64,000 nucleotides of DNA from Lasiosphaeris hirsuta (Eukaryota > Ascomycota > Sordariomycetes > Sordariales > Lasiosphaeriaceae), in NCBI GenBank assembly GCA_030549175.1, contig JAUKUA010000005.1, positions 3,906,001 through 3,970,000 on the forward strand, given 5' to 3'. Below, piece by piece: positions 30,623 to 42,336 of the stretch. Made by a program: the position numbers and the translations under genes. Each line of letters begins with the position of its first letter. Position 1 is the stretch's first letter. The notes beneath the pieces are model-generated. The model made no database searches, was not told the DNA's origin, and was given only the letters and a program-made list of their open reading frames with translations.

Positions 30623-33600
30623 GATGGAAAAGAAACGACTGAAAATACTAGACAAAATTGGTTGAAGGAATAAAAGTTGCTATGTTGTCGTCCAGCAAGC
30701 TTAAAACAAGTAAAAGTGAACGGCTCGCGCTCCAAGAAATGAATGACAAACTAACACACACGTCTCAAACGCAGCAGCACCCTTGTAAGAGAGAGATGCG
30801 TGCTTGGCGGTGGTTGAAGAGAAGCGAAAGAAAACAGAGCAGAGAACGGAGGAGAGGACGGAAGAAAAGGACTCAGATAATGAGGAAAGAAACGCCTGGC
30901 CGATCAGTGCAGTGACGAGGAAGATCCAGCAGTTTTATCCAGGTGGTGATGTTCATAGCTTCCGTCTTGGCTAAGGCTCGGCAACTACCCCAACACCTGG
31001 TTCGGCGGGTTGTGCGGGCTGGGCGGGCTGCCGTGACCGCCTTAGGGGGTGGGCTGCTGCAAGGGGTTGCCGCAGAGCCCTGCACGCCAAGCCGTCCTCG
31101 GGGCAGGGCCTTCAGACGTGCCAAGGCTGCCAAGGCTGCCAAGGCTGCTGGATGCTACCTTTGGGGCTGTAAGTCGACGATACGAACGGTCTGGCTGCGC
31201 GGCCGAGCATAATGACGAGCGGAGGAGTGTCTCTTCTGGTCGCTCGAGGGGGCCTTGGAGGATGAGAGAGAGGGGGAGAAGAGACTGGACGACGGCTGGG
31301 AGCCTTCCCTGTGGGCCCTGTTGGGCCCGCCGGAATATGCCATCACCAGGCTTGGGTCCCTGAGTTGGAGCCGTCCCTGATTGGGGTTGCCTGAGTGGAG
31401 GTCAGCTCGGCCTCGACGAGAGCAGCCCGGAAAAGACAGAAAGCTAGGATGACGCCACTAATGGCGGCTAGCAAAGCTAGTAGCAAAGCCTGTATGTTGA
31501 GGCCCTCATATCGCTGGGAAGGCACAGTTCATGCTGAAAGCTGGGGGCGGTCTTTTGCGGCCAGCGCGTGCCCAGCGCCAATTGAGCCCCGACGAGAGAC
31601 TCCGCACAGTACCTCATCACAACAATTCGCGAGGTGGAGAGGTGGAGAGGTGGAGGGTGGCACAGCAGGAAGAAGTCCATCCCGAGTCCGAAACGTGGAC
31701 TCGTTTCCCTGGCGGCGCTCCTCATTGGACGCGACGACAGAATCACAAACAAAATACCAGTAGGAGCTCAATGCTTGGCGCTGACGGGTAGCGACACTGG
31801 CAGCCCCTCCACCCCCGCCCTCGACCCCTCTGTGTGCGGTGTCTGTGTGCTTGTTTGTGATGCTCCAGGGCTCGACTCCCCCTCCGAGAATAAGAGATTA
31901 GAGGCACCTGGATCGACGAAGCTCCGGTATCCCGTTTCAAAGAATCATTCGACTTTTTTTTTTTTTTTTTTGTTTCTGCTCTCGATCCCTCTCGAGTCCT
32001 AGCAGACATGGGGGGACCTGGCGGGGTTCGCTAATGCGATAGCGGCCGCTGGCGAACCTGGAAGGTCTCGGCGCCGAGGCTTTATTTTCCGGGCATGACC
32101 AACACCGTTCCCTGGCGTATTGTGGCGATCACGTACCGGCGACAGATCATTGCTGCGATCATTCCTGCCATCCCCGGGCAATGGGACGATTTACAGTGCT
32201 TTGTTTACATCTCTTAGAGTTGTTGCGCAGCGACCATCATGTCACCCCTCTACATCAGAGTTCAAAAGTGCTTGCATCCATCGCTTGAACACCACCGTTG
32301 GGACCAATCTCCAGAATCAAGTTCCTGAATCCCAAAAACTTCAGCTGTGTGGGTGTGCATCGGGCCAACTCGCTGCGTCGAAACACCAAAGGATGCAGGC
32401 AACGGCGTATCATAATCAGACACAGACACGATGTGGAAGAGAAAGAGAAGAAAAAAGACACCCCAGGTGACAAGACCGTCTGGAATGTATGCGGGCGACC
32501 CCGTGGGTTGCGAGCTGAGGTCCAAACGCTGTCTGAGACGAAGACCCCCCCGTCCTGTACCCCAACCAGCTAGTCTCCGCACATCCACGATTGGCATCGT
32601 CTAAAAAAAGAGGGGGAAAAGGTCAAGGGACAGTGACAGGGCCTTGAATCGACAACAGACGAACTCTCAAAATGGGTGCATGACGGCCGTTGATGGATGC
32701 TGACATCCCGTTGCACTTCTTTTTTTCTTTCTTTTGTTCTTTTTCTATTCCGCATGAATCCGACAAACTCATCCCACCAGCACCAACAGTAGGTGTAGTA
32801 GCCCTGATGTTGCTCGCTCAATAGCTACGATTAGCACTGCGGTCGGCAGACAGAGAGCAGACAGAGATTCGCATTCGGCGCAGCTCACAAAACAAGCTTA
32901 AAAACAAAAAGTAAATCAAGGTGCGAGCCCCACTGGGACAGGTCGAGGTCAAAGAGGTCGAGACCGCCACGGGATCTTGGTGCTTGGAGACGCACCAACG
33001 CGACGGCTTGGCAGCCAGGGGGCGCAGCGCTCGCCAGGGCCCTCTACCCGATTCGGTCACCTACGACACTTGGAAGCCCCTGGGAATACCACATCAAGAC
33101 TCCCAAGCCTCCTCGAGCCGTCTCAACGCCCGGTCAAAAAGGATAAGCATAAAACCAGGCGTTACTACGCCCATGTCCTAGAGGCAAAGGGGCATGAAAC
33201 CAGCCCATCTATCCAATGGTCAACCGGTATTTTTACTCCCATGATTGCTACCATGATTTCTCGCACCTTGTCAACGTCTCAGCCATGGCAGTGGCCAGGT
33301 CGGACGGCTTTGCGCGGCTTCTGGTGACTTCGTGTTGGTCAATGGAAGTCTTTGCAGGGGGCTTGACCTGCGAGTTGAACGCCGAACTGGCGGTTGGTAA
33401 AGTAGTAGGCCACCGTAAGCCAGGCCCGTAGGTCCCACATTCGACCGCTTCCACCGGCCAGAGAGAGCTCCGCACTTGGCTCCAACACCACGGGCTCAAC
33501 TCCCGGGGATCAATTGCATAGCATTCGCCCTCTTTTTTTTTTTTTTTATATGACTCGCGCAACTCACTCGGGGGCGATTTATAAGGACTGCATAAATACT

Positions 33601-33689
33601 GGGCAGCGATCGGCAGCATTTCATCATCATCTTTAACAGACTTGAAGCCTGAATCCCCAGTGCCGAAAGCACTTATCACTGCCACCCGC
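30623..33689. other. Long intergenic stretch, no supported gene
   Basis: 3.1 kb between the repeat-protein start and the small secreted protein's stop. Purine-rich leader near 30800-30870, a 9-bp TGCCAAGGC tandem (three units, 31119-31145), T runs near 31953-31970 and 33533-33547. Several short frames exist but none shows motifs, signal peptide or splice support. Confidence 0.55.
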
Positions 33690-34034
33690 CTAGTTCACAA
33701 TGCACCGTGCCCCCGACCCTCCACAATCATCGGCATACCCGTAAGAACAGCAATTCCCCGATGGTGAGCACTCAAAAATGTCGTGCAGTTTTCTCTTGGT
33801 CGTGACAACATACGAGCCATCGCTGCGCCAGACGCAGTTGCCGCAGACCGTCAGTTGCTTGCCCCGGCTCTGGCACTTGCAGCTGTTGTAGTCGCATGCC
33901 CTCTTGGTTACGTTGATGCTCTGCTCCGGATCGACGAATGCTTCGAGGAGATCCAGCGACGAAGTGTCGGTCGGCGTGGGAGTTGCGAAGGGCGTCAACA
34001 GCAGAAGCAGAGCTAGGGGGTTGGTGAAGTGCAT
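33690..34034 (-). CDS. Small secreted cysteine-rich protein with Kex2-type propeptide
   Basis: 114 aa from the ATG at 34034. A signal peptide (MHFTNPLALLLLLTPFATPT) is followed by a short acidic pro-region and a Lys-Arg site at 44-45 (NVTKR-ACDYN), after which the mature chain of 69 residues contains ten cysteines (C-x4-C-x-C, C-x2-C, C, CC, C, C), i.e. up to five disulfides. This is the standard build of fungal effectors, antimicrobial peptides and some killer-type proteins. No known family was recognised. The gene stands alone in a large intergenic region, which also suits such proteins. Confidence 0.75.
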   Translation of the reverse strand: MHFTNPLALLLLLTPFATPTPTDTSSLDLLEAFVDPEQSINVTKRACDYNSCKCQSRGKQLTVCGNCVWRSDGSYVVTTKRKLHDIFECSPSGNCCSYGYADDCGGSGARCIVN

Positions 34035-35891
34035 CTTAGCAACCGAGGGGCTGTGGACCTTATAGACTGGAATCTTGTTATTACCGTGGTTGATCTAGGG
34101 CTCAAGGGTGAAAGTCCATCGAACTCACAGAGCGTAGAATTATCGTTTTCTATTCGCGTTCAATTTTTGCCGGCTTTGTCTCTCTTGATGATATTGCCTT
34201 CAGTTCGAATCATAAAGGCCATATTTATACTTGCACCAGACTTGGACTCAAACCGTGATTCGAGGTCCTCTACGCTGCAAGCTGAAAGCGTCCAAGTCGG
34301 TGAAAGAACATGCCCGTCTGACGCCAGGTCTAGCGATCAACCTTCCTAGCGAAATTGTGCTACATTACAGCGCATACTCAGTTTCAGCTGGTGACCTAAT
34401 TTTGAACTAAACAAATCTCCAGCTTCACCGGCCGTTGGCTCTTCTCTCGGTAGTGGCTATCAAGCAATATACCCGGCTGGTGCTATATACCCGGCTGGAC
34501 TTGGCTCTCTGATACTCTAAAATGCTTCGAGGGGGTCTAGGCACGGTAGCATTGCCACGAGTGATATTGCAAAGAAATTATAGACATAAGAGACTCAAGA
34601 GCAACTGCTTTATTATGAAGCTAGAACGAGGAAAAGCAGTACTACTTCAGGCACACCTGTCACTTAAACGGGCAGCAAGGGGAACGAGAGACGCCTAATG
34701 ACCAAATTGTAGAATCAAGTCACCCAATCATGTTGTCATTGTTCCTCGTTATGTTGCAACCGGTAAATATAGTGTATGAAAAGAGCCATGCTCGGGACAC
34801 GACAATTCCCAGCGATTCCACACCACGGGGAAACGTCTCAACTTTACAACACCGCTTTCATCGGTGAGCAACGTAAATTCAAAGACATACCTCATATCTT
34901 TCAGCCATGTCATCAAATTGGAGCACCCCATGCCAGCCACCTTATGTACCTAAGTAGGTACCAACAGACACGGTTTGTCAGTAATGATGACTACCTAGGT
35001 ACACGGACTACCTAGGTACACGAATGGAGCAGTCGCGTTTCAGTACCATAGCCAGACTGATGTTGGAATGTTAGGAGGGCCAAAGAAGTCGAAGACTTGA
35101 TGGTCGCTTCTCACGCCAGCCCTTGAATCCGCTGCCTGAGAGGGGTATCGCGTTCTAACTTACACTGAATGCATTCTGGGTTAGATTCATTTGCTGTCTT
35201 GGGAATACTTGCCTAATACCCACCAGGGCAAGAACCCCAAAATAAACCCCTACTTGGGTGTGGGAGCATTACCAGGGCACCTTGGAGCACTGTGCATGGA
35301 TCCCACTGGCAGCCAGGTTCTACATAAGGTAAGTAGGCAACTTCACTGCATCTTCCTTCCAACAAAACTAGGTGGCTGGTGGTCTATTTGGCAGCCTCTC
35401 GCCTTTCCATGGATCTTTAGCTACCCGTTACAGATTCCCGATACATACTAGTTGGGCAATTCTCCAAAGTCATTAACAACGGGTGTTAGAGTAGCGACCA
35501 CAGCGACTGAGTAATCGGGGCTGTTTCCGGTTCTTCACATATGAGGGTAGGGTCGCCATGAAAACACCTTGGTGTTACTGACAGAACAAAAGAATAAAAA
35601 TAAAAAAAAATAAGGAAAGCAAAGACTCCTCGAGTCCGGCGGGAGATGCCACAATCCCCCGCAGCATAAGTACAAGTTTCCTTAAAGCTGGCCTTTGCCT
35701 TTTTTCTTCTTTTTTTCTTCTTCTTTTTTGAGACGTGGACAAGAAGATTGACAGTGTTTTATTTGCCAGAAGTGGAAAGTATGTACAAGAAAAACTCATT
35801 ACAGCCAACGCCGTCACCTCCTGAAACCTATCGCAGACCAACCTCCAGATTCGACAGTCAACTTTTGCACCAAGCCCCCATCCCCTCACCA
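34035..35891. other. Intergenic, no supported gene
   Basis: 1.9 kb. Contains CTACCTAGGTACACG as a direct repeat near 34991-35021. No frame with coding evidence. Confidence 0.55.
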
Positions 35892-36905
35892 TCACCCACT
35901 TGAAGTACTCGTCTGACTCGGTGCAGCGCTCGACTGTGTAGCAGAACTCGAGGGTGCCGCCGTGGTCGAACTCCCTCCCCCACCACCACCGCCCCCTCCA
36001 TTCCCATCCTTGCCAATCACCACGGCCTGCACCACCTGGCCCAGCGTGTTGGTGATGATATTCACCAAACTCCCCAGCGCATCGTATTTGTACGTTTTCT
36101 GCGTCAGCCCATTCCCCAACTCCTTCTGCACCCCCGTATACGTCATGTTGCTCTGATAGTTGCCGACGATCGAACTGACAATACTCCCCGCCTCCCCGAC
36201 AACCTCCTGGACGATGTTGCCCAAATTGTCAATCAAGAAATTCAGCTTCGTCCCTCCCTGCAGGATACTCCCCAGCAGCCCATCCACCGCGCCCACCACG
36301 GCATCCACGACATCCGTCACCTCGTTCAGCAGATTGATCAGCAGCGGATTCAAATCCAGCGACGCCAACGTGCGGTTGACAATCTCCACCAGCCGGCCCA
36401 GCCGGATAATCAGCTCGAGCTCGGCCTCGACGTCGGCGATGGTGATGTTGACCTTCTCGATGCCAATCTGCACGCCCGCGTTGATGGTCACGAGGTTGGC
36501 AATCTCGGCGGCCAGGTTGACCTCGGCCCGCAGGTTGTCCACGTCGAGCTCGATGCGGCCGACCCGCAGCTCTGGCACGCGTAGCAGGACGTCGGGCGGG
36601 CTGGTGGAGCTCGGGTTCGACGGAGCATTGCCGCCGCCTCCGCCGCTGCTGCGGGTGGTGGAGGGGGTGCCCGAGGAGGAGGGGGTGCCCGAGTTGGAGG
36701 ATTCCGGTGGAGGAGCGGAGGTTGGGGAGGGGTTTTGGGAGGCGCTGGATTCCGGGGGAGGGTTGTTTGTCGTCTCCGGGGCTTTGTCTGTGGTGCTTGG
36801 GGGTGCCGCATCCGAGGTGGTGGGATCTTGGGCTGCCACCAAGACGACGAGCATCAGGAGGGCGAGAAGCCTCAGGAGGGATGATATACCAGGGCTCTTC
36901 ATCAT
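35892..36905 (-). CDS. Secreted protein, member A of a divergent paralogous pair
   Basis: 337 aa from MMKSPGISSLLRLLALLMLV at 36905; the frame is open 131 codons further upstream but lacks support there. Signal peptide, then a Ser/Thr/Pro-rich mucin-like linker (about 22-100), then a hydrophobic, amphipathic core: VPELRVGRIELDVDNLRAEV, INAGVQIGIEKVNITIADVE, ELELIIRLGRLVEIVNRTL and SLDLNPLLINLLNEV. A poly-Gly run and a Ser/Thr-rich tail end the protein. The core aligns by eye with the plus-strand neighbour starting at 37906. No cysteine in the mature part. Function unknown; the Ser/Thr regions suggest heavy O-glycosylation and a wall or extracellular location. Confidence 0.8.
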   Translation of the reverse strand: MMKSPGISSLLRLLALLMLVVLVAAQDPTTSDAAPPSTTDKAPETTNNPPPESSASQNPSPTSAPPPESSNSGTPSSSGTPSTTRSSGGGGGNAPSNPSSTSPPDVLLRVPELRVGRIELDVDNLRAEVNLAAEIANLVTINAGVQIGIEKVNITIADVEAELELIIRLGRLVEIVNRTLASLDLNPLLINLLNEVTDVVDAVVGAVDGLLGSILQGGTKLNFLIDNLGNIVQEVVGEAGSIVSSIVGNYQSNMTYTGVQKELGNGLTQKTYKYDALGSLVNIITNTLGQVVQAVVIGKDGNGGGGGGGGGSSTTAAPSSSATQSSAAPSQTSTSSG

Positions 36906-37905
36906 CTTGGGTGGTGGTCTACAACGAGTGAATTGGAGCGGCATCAGAGACCACTTGGGCGGCGGCAGCAGAACACGTGAGGTCGAGGTCGCGTGCTGAG
37001 GCGCGAGGGGAGGAGGGCGGCGTGGACTCTCTGCGAGGAGGCACCCTGCGCGAGGGATATAAGGAGGTGCAAAGATATCGCAGCCAAGTTTTTTTTTAAC
37101 GAGCGCCGCAAAGCGACATGGGACGTTGCCAGTCTCGGAGCTATCCTCCTGGGAAACGGAAATTTGTTGGATATGGGAATTGCCATAGTCCAAAGAAGCG
37201 AGGCTAGCTACTCCCATCCAAGGATTATCTGGTTCTGTGATATGCATCTCACCTTGATTTTCCAAATCTTTGGCAGAAAGCTGCGAGTAGGGTCGCATTC
37301 ACATTCATGTGCCGCTCGGCTCGCAGGACTCGCAGGGCCGCCAAGACGAGCCTCGGCGTCCCTTTGTCGCCAGCCAGTCGGACGCTCTCTCAGGCGCGTC
37401 GGTGCAACGCTGGCAGTGAGATGCTGCCAGGGGCTTGCCATGCTTTGGGCTCACGCATCGCCGTTGTGATTGCCCCTGGCACTCTACTAGGGACAGAGCG
37501 CGGCGCAACCTACTCGTGCCTTGGAAGTGCCCTCGTCCATAGCGCGGCTATTATGACCTGTTAATCTGGCGAATTCAAGACGACGCGCAAACGTGACATT
37601 CTGCCGTCTCACATTGCAATGGGGTTTTCAGATAACCAGTCTGAACTCGGTCGGAACTCTGAACTCCAACCGCTCATTTTCCTCGGCTGCGTGTCATCGT
37701 TAGACCACCCCCCCCCCCCCCTTCCCCCCCCCTCCCCCAGGGGCTCGTACTTGTACAGTACCCCATCCGCTCCCCCCTACCGTCGCTTGTCCGACCTCTT
37801 GCGCCGCCACCGTCCGTCACCGGGGCCCAACCGTTCACTTCCTCTCATTCGTTTCGTGGCCCGTCTCCGAGTCTCTCGCTAGCTCACTTGATATACCGGA
37901 AAGAG
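36906..37905. promoter_or_regulatory. Bidirectional promoter of the secreted pair
   Basis: 1.0 kb between the two start codons. Includes a dense C tract (37708-37738) that would read as G runs on the minus strand, about 170 bp upstream of the plus-strand gene. Confidence 0.6.
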
Positions 37906-38817
37906 ATGACGGGTTCATTACGCAGAGCGATTGCTCTGCTCCTGCTTAGCATCTCGCCCGCTGCCCTTGCCCAGGACCGCGGCGATGGCTATGTGGGTTA
38001 CCGCCTGGAGCAACGCGGTGATCCGGACTCGTCAGGATACGGAACGGCAGGCACCGAGGTCGGCGTTCTCGCCCAGGAGCCGGACGTCTACCTCAACGCA
38101 TCTGTGTCGGTGGGGTACATCGGCATCCAAGTCGACAACATCACGGCCAAGATCAACTTGGACGCGCAGGTGCTGAAGCTGCTGCACTTCAGCGCCGGCG
38201 TGGACGCGAGTATCGATCGTGTCAAGCTCACGATCGAGAACGTGAGCGCCAAGGTGGAGCTGGAAGCGCGGCTGGAGAACGTTGTCGCCATGGTCGGCAA
38301 CGTACTGGACAGCATTGATCTGAACCCCATCATCGCAACACTCGGGCAGAGCGTGACCCACATCATAAACTCGACCGTGGGAGCGCTGACGGAACCCTTC
38401 AACGCCACTAGCGGTGGCGGGGGCGGCAACCAGAAGCGGGCCGAGCTCAGCTACAACCTCGAGCACAACGTGCTCTACAGCGTCAACGACTACCAAGGCA
38501 AGACGCACACCAACCGGGTCCTGGCGCAGAATGGCAGCATTTTTGACGAGTTCATGGACAACGACGGCAACGAGAGCGGGCGGGTCATGGTGGGCTACTA
38601 CTCGCGCGACATGACCTTCAATGGACACAACAAGACCATCTCAGTTGACGGCGAGGTCAAAGAGTACGAGCTGCAGTATCTGTACACGCCGTTCCCGGGC
38701 ATCGAAGCGACGAGCTGGATCTACCTGGACCCGGCTGGCAGGGTGACGCGGACGCAAGTGATTGCTGAAGCGCAAGGCGGCGGTACCAGCACCATCAGCA
38801 ACGACTCGGATCTATGA
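37906..38817 (+). CDS. Secreted protein, member B of the divergent paralogous pair
   Basis: 303 aa from the ATG at 37906 (MTGSLRRAIALLLLSISPAA, signal peptide ending near ALAQ). The core reads VGYIGIQVDNITAKINLDAQ, FSAGVDASIDRVKLTIENVS, VELEARLENVVAMVGNVL and SIDLNPIIATLG, matching the pattern G.I.(L/V)(D)VDN...A.(I/V)NL.A...INAGV...I(E/D)(R/K)V and SLDLNP of member A. It lacks the long Ser/Thr linker and instead carries a GGGGGNQKR segment (possible Kex2 cut) and a C-terminal domain rich in Tyr/Asn (YYSRDMTFNGHNKTISVDGE) with several N-glycosylation sites. No mature cysteine. Function unknown. Confidence 0.8.
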   Translation: MTGSLRRAIALLLLSISPAALAQDRGDGYVGYRLEQRGDPDSSGYGTAGTEVGVLAQEPDVYLNASVSVGYIGIQVDNITAKINLDAQVLKLLHFSAGVDASIDRVKLTIENVSAKVELEARLENVVAMVGNVLDSIDLNPIIATLGQSVTHIINSTVGALTEPFNATSGGGGGNQKRAELSYNLEHNVLYSVNDYQGKTHTNRVLAQNGSIFDEFMDNDGNESGRVMVGYYSRDMTFNGHNKTISVDGEVKEYELQYLYTPFPGIEATSWIYLDPAGRVTRTQVIAEAQGGGTSTISNDSDL

Positions 38818-40420
38818 TGGAGCTGTGATGGAGGTGCGATGGCGCAATCAGCGAGGTCGGGAGGCGTGCAAAGTTGGCGACGGGGCGACGTTCGAGGGCG
38901 AGTTTCGGCTGCGGGGCTTCCCAAACCCACGGCAAGGGTTTCGATGCAAATAGTTTCTTCCTGTACATAGCATTAACGCAATGATTACCTATATTTGATA
39001 AGGCAGACCTCAATCAGCAACCGAGTGTTGGTGGTGTGTCGGAGCCGCGCGACACGGCTTGCAGGTGGATGAGTTTTCCCCGCAGGCTCAATTGCCCTGA
39101 GCGATTGCCCTGCCCGACCGATGGCAATCTGTGTTTCCCATGCCATGGATACACACACCAAGGTAGCGCGCGAGCACCCCTGTGCGACCCCTGCCTGGTG
39201 AGCGGGCAGTGGTCCATGCGGCATGGCTCCTTGGCTCCCCCACCACAGCGTAGGAGCATTTGCCCCGTGTGGGTCTTGATTGGTGGCTGCCACGACTTCC
39301 CCAATTTCCGACCTCATGCCATCCAGCGCGTCAGCAAGCGTGTTTCCTGCGGTTCCTTCCGTAGTTGATGCCGGCGACGACTCGACGAGCAACTCTCAGC
39401 TTGTTGATTTTCTAGCGGCATCGAATTGGTAGATGGCGAGCGGGGAAGCGCGGACAACGGGAAGGAAGCACTGATATGGCTGATGGGGCGGCTGGGGGGT
39501 GTAGCCACAGCTAGTTGCTACTCCGAACGAATTTCGAGGTCAATGCGAGCAAACGACGAGAAGCTGCAAATCGAGATCAAGACCGAGATCGTGACGAAGG
39601 GTGTGTGCCTAGTGTAGAGGCCAGAGAGCCCTGCAGGGGTTGTGTTTCAAAAGCTCAACAGCAATGTCATTCCCCACCCCACCTCCCTACCGACCAATCA
39701 GCCACCAACACATGCTCGACATCCCAGTCACAAGTCACTCACGGCTTTCGCAAAATCGCAAGACACTCACATTTTCTCGAGGCCTGCCAGACGGCCGGGT
39801 GAGAGGGGTTTTCGTATTTTCAATTCCTGCCAAAGCGTGGACTCGCACGGGCAGGTCCAGTGGATATGAATCGGGCAGAGGATATGACAAATTGCCCAAA
39901 GGAGAGCGAGGCAACGACCGTGCTGTGGGTGCTGTATTGAGGATTGTTGTGGAGGCAACTATCACCCTCAACAGTGTACCACGCGTCCGTAACTGCTGAC
40001 ACAAGGAGGCGTCAAGAACTTATCTTATAGGTTTAGGCCATCCATACACTACCACTGCGAATTGCCCTTCTTCCCGGCATGACTAGAGAGGCGAGGTGGC
40101 AGACAGAAGATACATCTTGGCTTGCTGAACGAAGAACGAACGACACGTTGTCTAAACGGGAGGGACATTGTGGATGAGGTGGGGAGGCAGCGCCTTGTTA
40201 TGAAGGAATTCGGGGGAGCTCCTTTGTTGTAACCATGTCTGTGTGGCCGGGACTGATGTGACTCTACAGCTCGATGGGATCCATCGGGGTTTGCAGCACA
40301 TTTCCCCGGACTCGAGCAGCAGAACGGGTACTCGTTGCGTTTTGCAATTTCCTAGCTTCATCATGCATGGTGCTAATTTTTTCAAGCGTGCTAAAATATA
40401 AATGGGGTTTGCCATAGGGA
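38818..40420. other. Intergenic, no supported gene
   Basis: 1.6 kb between the secreted gene and the mitochondrial protein's stop codon. Short frames only, no motifs. Confidence 0.55.
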
Positions 40421-41668
40421 CTAGTTCGCCTTTTGCCTCTGAGCGCTGTCAACGATTCCTTGTGCCTTCTTCGCCTTGTCTTCCAAGACCTTCTTGAGCT
40501 CCTCCTTGGTCTCCTCTAAAAGCTTGTTGCCCTCAGACGAGTGGTTGTTGACGACCTCGGTCAACACCTCAATGTTCTCCTGAATCTTGCCACTTCCTCC
40601 ACCCAAGAACTGGCCGAGGGCTGTGAAGCCGGTACTTCCCATCAAAGAACTCGCGCCGTGTCCCGCCGTTGAGGACTTGGTCTTCTCGACTGCCTTCTTG
40701 ACGTAGTCCTCGAGTTTGCTGGTATCCCCCTTCTCAACAGCAGATTTCACCTGCTTGAAGAGGTCTGTCGCGTTGCCCTTCTTGAGAATATCCTGGTTCT
40801 CCTCAATGAGCTTCTTGACCTGGGGGTTCTTGTCGAGATAAGGCTTGGCCTGCTCCATGCCCTTCTCCCACACCTCCTCCCCGAGCTCCTTCAGCTTCTG
40901 CGTCTTCTCCTCGACCAATTTCTTCACCTTGCTCACACTCTCTGCTGAGAATCCACTCGACAGCACATCGCCGACCTGGTCCCACGTCTCATCCGCCATC
41001 TTCTTAGCTTCGGGTCCATACTGCTCCCCCATCTCCTTCAACTGCTCAATCGGCCCGCCGACCTTCTCCTTCAGCTGGGGGTGGTTCTCCAAAATCTGCT
41101 CGGCCGCGCCTCCCGCGAGCTTCGTGAGCCTATTGCTAACCTCGCCAAGCGCCTCGTACACCTTGCCCGCCGCCTCGACGCTCAACCCAGCCTTGGCGAT
41201 GCCCTGAAACCTCTTGTATGTCTCGTCCACCAGTTCGTCCACCTCGTCGCTGCGCTTCTCCCGTATCGCCGCGACATCCTTGAACGCCGCATCGACGTAC
41301 GCCCGACCGCCGGGCACCCAGGCCACATACGAGTAGCAGACCTGCTTGAGGCGGTCGACCGCCTCGTCGGTGCTCGGCGCCTTGTCTTGGAGGGTCGCGG
41401 CGGCGGCTTGGTACTTGTTGTTGGCTTCGCGCGCGGCCTGGTTGATTTTGCTGGTCATGCGCCCGGAGGGTGTGAAGAGGTAGATGCCATAGAAGAGCGA
41501 GGCGCCGGCGAGGCCCCCTGCGAGGCCCGATGCGAGGTGGGATGAGTTTGGCGGGGGGGTGGCTTGAGAGGATGTGGTGGTTGATTGGAGACGGCGAGCG
41601 GGTTTGGAGGTGCGGATGGTGCGGGCTGCCCTTGGGGCGCCGCGGGCGAGGGCGCGGGTGGTGAACAT
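40421..41668 (-). CDS. Predicted mitochondrial membrane protein with long helical region
   Basis: 415 aa, one exon. The N-terminus MFTTRALARGAPRAARTIRT is an Arg/Ala/Thr presequence without acidic residues, as for mitochondrial import. A single glycine-rich membrane helix follows (SGLAGGLAGASLFYGIYLF, about 47-65). The rest is a long amphipathic helical region of Lys/Glu-rich repeats (VKKLVEEKTQKLKELGEEV, VKKLIEENQDILKKG) resembling LEA or apolipoprotein-type helices. Conserved-looking motif AWVPGGRAYVDAAFKDV lies after the membrane helix. Probably an inner-membrane protein with a soluble helical domain. Codon use and single exon suggest a well-expressed housekeeping-type gene. Confidence 0.75.
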   Translation of the reverse strand: MFTTRALARGAPRAARTIRTSKPARRLQSTTTSSQATPPPNSSHLASGLAGGLAGASLFYGIYLFTPSGRMTSKINQAAREANNKYQAAAATLQDKAPSTDEAVDRLKQVCYSYVAWVPGGRAYVDAAFKDVAAIREKRSDEVDELVDETYKRFQGIAKAGLSVEAAGKVYEALGEVSNRLTKLAGGAAEQILENHPQLKEKVGGPIEQLKEMGEQYGPEAKKMADETWDQVGDVLSSGFSAESVSKVKKLVEEKTQKLKELGEEVWEKGMEQAKPYLDKNPQVKKLIEENQDILKKGNATDLFKQVKSAVEKGDTSKLEDYVKKAVEKTKSSTAGHGASSLMGSTGFTALGQFLGGGSGKIQENIEVLTEVVNNHSSEGNKLLEETKEELKKVLEDKAKKAQGIVDSAQRQKAN

Positions 41669-42336
41669 TTTTGCAGTGTTGGTGGTGGTGTTGATAAGGC
41701 AACGAAGGTTGAGTCAGGATCATACGTGTCGTGACTGTTTGAGTGCTGGGTTGGGAAATGCCCGGGAAGATGGTGTCTGAACAGTGGTGTTTGGGAGAGA
41801 GGAGGAATGGCTGCAAAGATCGTGGTCTTCATAAACAGAACGGAAAGAGAGGTATCCACGTGTCTGGCATGTGTTGACTGCCCGGGCAGCTGCGATTGAG
41901 CAATGGAGGGCAATGGAGCACTTGAGCATCCATGACGTAGCTGCAAACATTTGTGCGGGGCGCTGCAGGTACGCGACCTCTCTGATTGGCCGAACGAGAG
42001 CAGCTACTCCCCCTTTGTCTCTACAGCGTGAATGACGTCCACATGCTACCTTTTTGATGATATCATTATGCCGAAAATCCATTTGCCAAAACACGGCTTT
42101 TGGGTGCAGCCCACACGTTGCGGGTTGTACTTGGAAGTCGATGACGAGTGGTCTGACTGACAATGAAAGCTCAACGAGCGTCGGGTCAGCTAGCCAGAAG
42201 GGGGCAATTGCGCCTGGGAGAACAATTGGGAGTTGCCGCATCTGATCTGCCCTTCCAACCCGAGCCCTTATTATACAAATCATTCAACGCGCCGACAAAC
42301 AAGTACCCCGCCGTCTTCCCGTCGGTACCCCTGTTA
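41669..42336. other. Intergenic between mitochondrial protein and SNTX-like/GTPase gene
   Basis: 668 bp holding the promoter of the mitochondrial gene. Overlapping frames are shadows. Confidence 0.55.

Noticed and set aside
41136..41816. 226-codon minus-strand frame overlapping the mitochondrial protein gene
   Set aside because: Same strand, different frame, low complexity (Arg/Gly/Pro); the 415-aa frame has a presequence, membrane helix and conserved-looking motifs.
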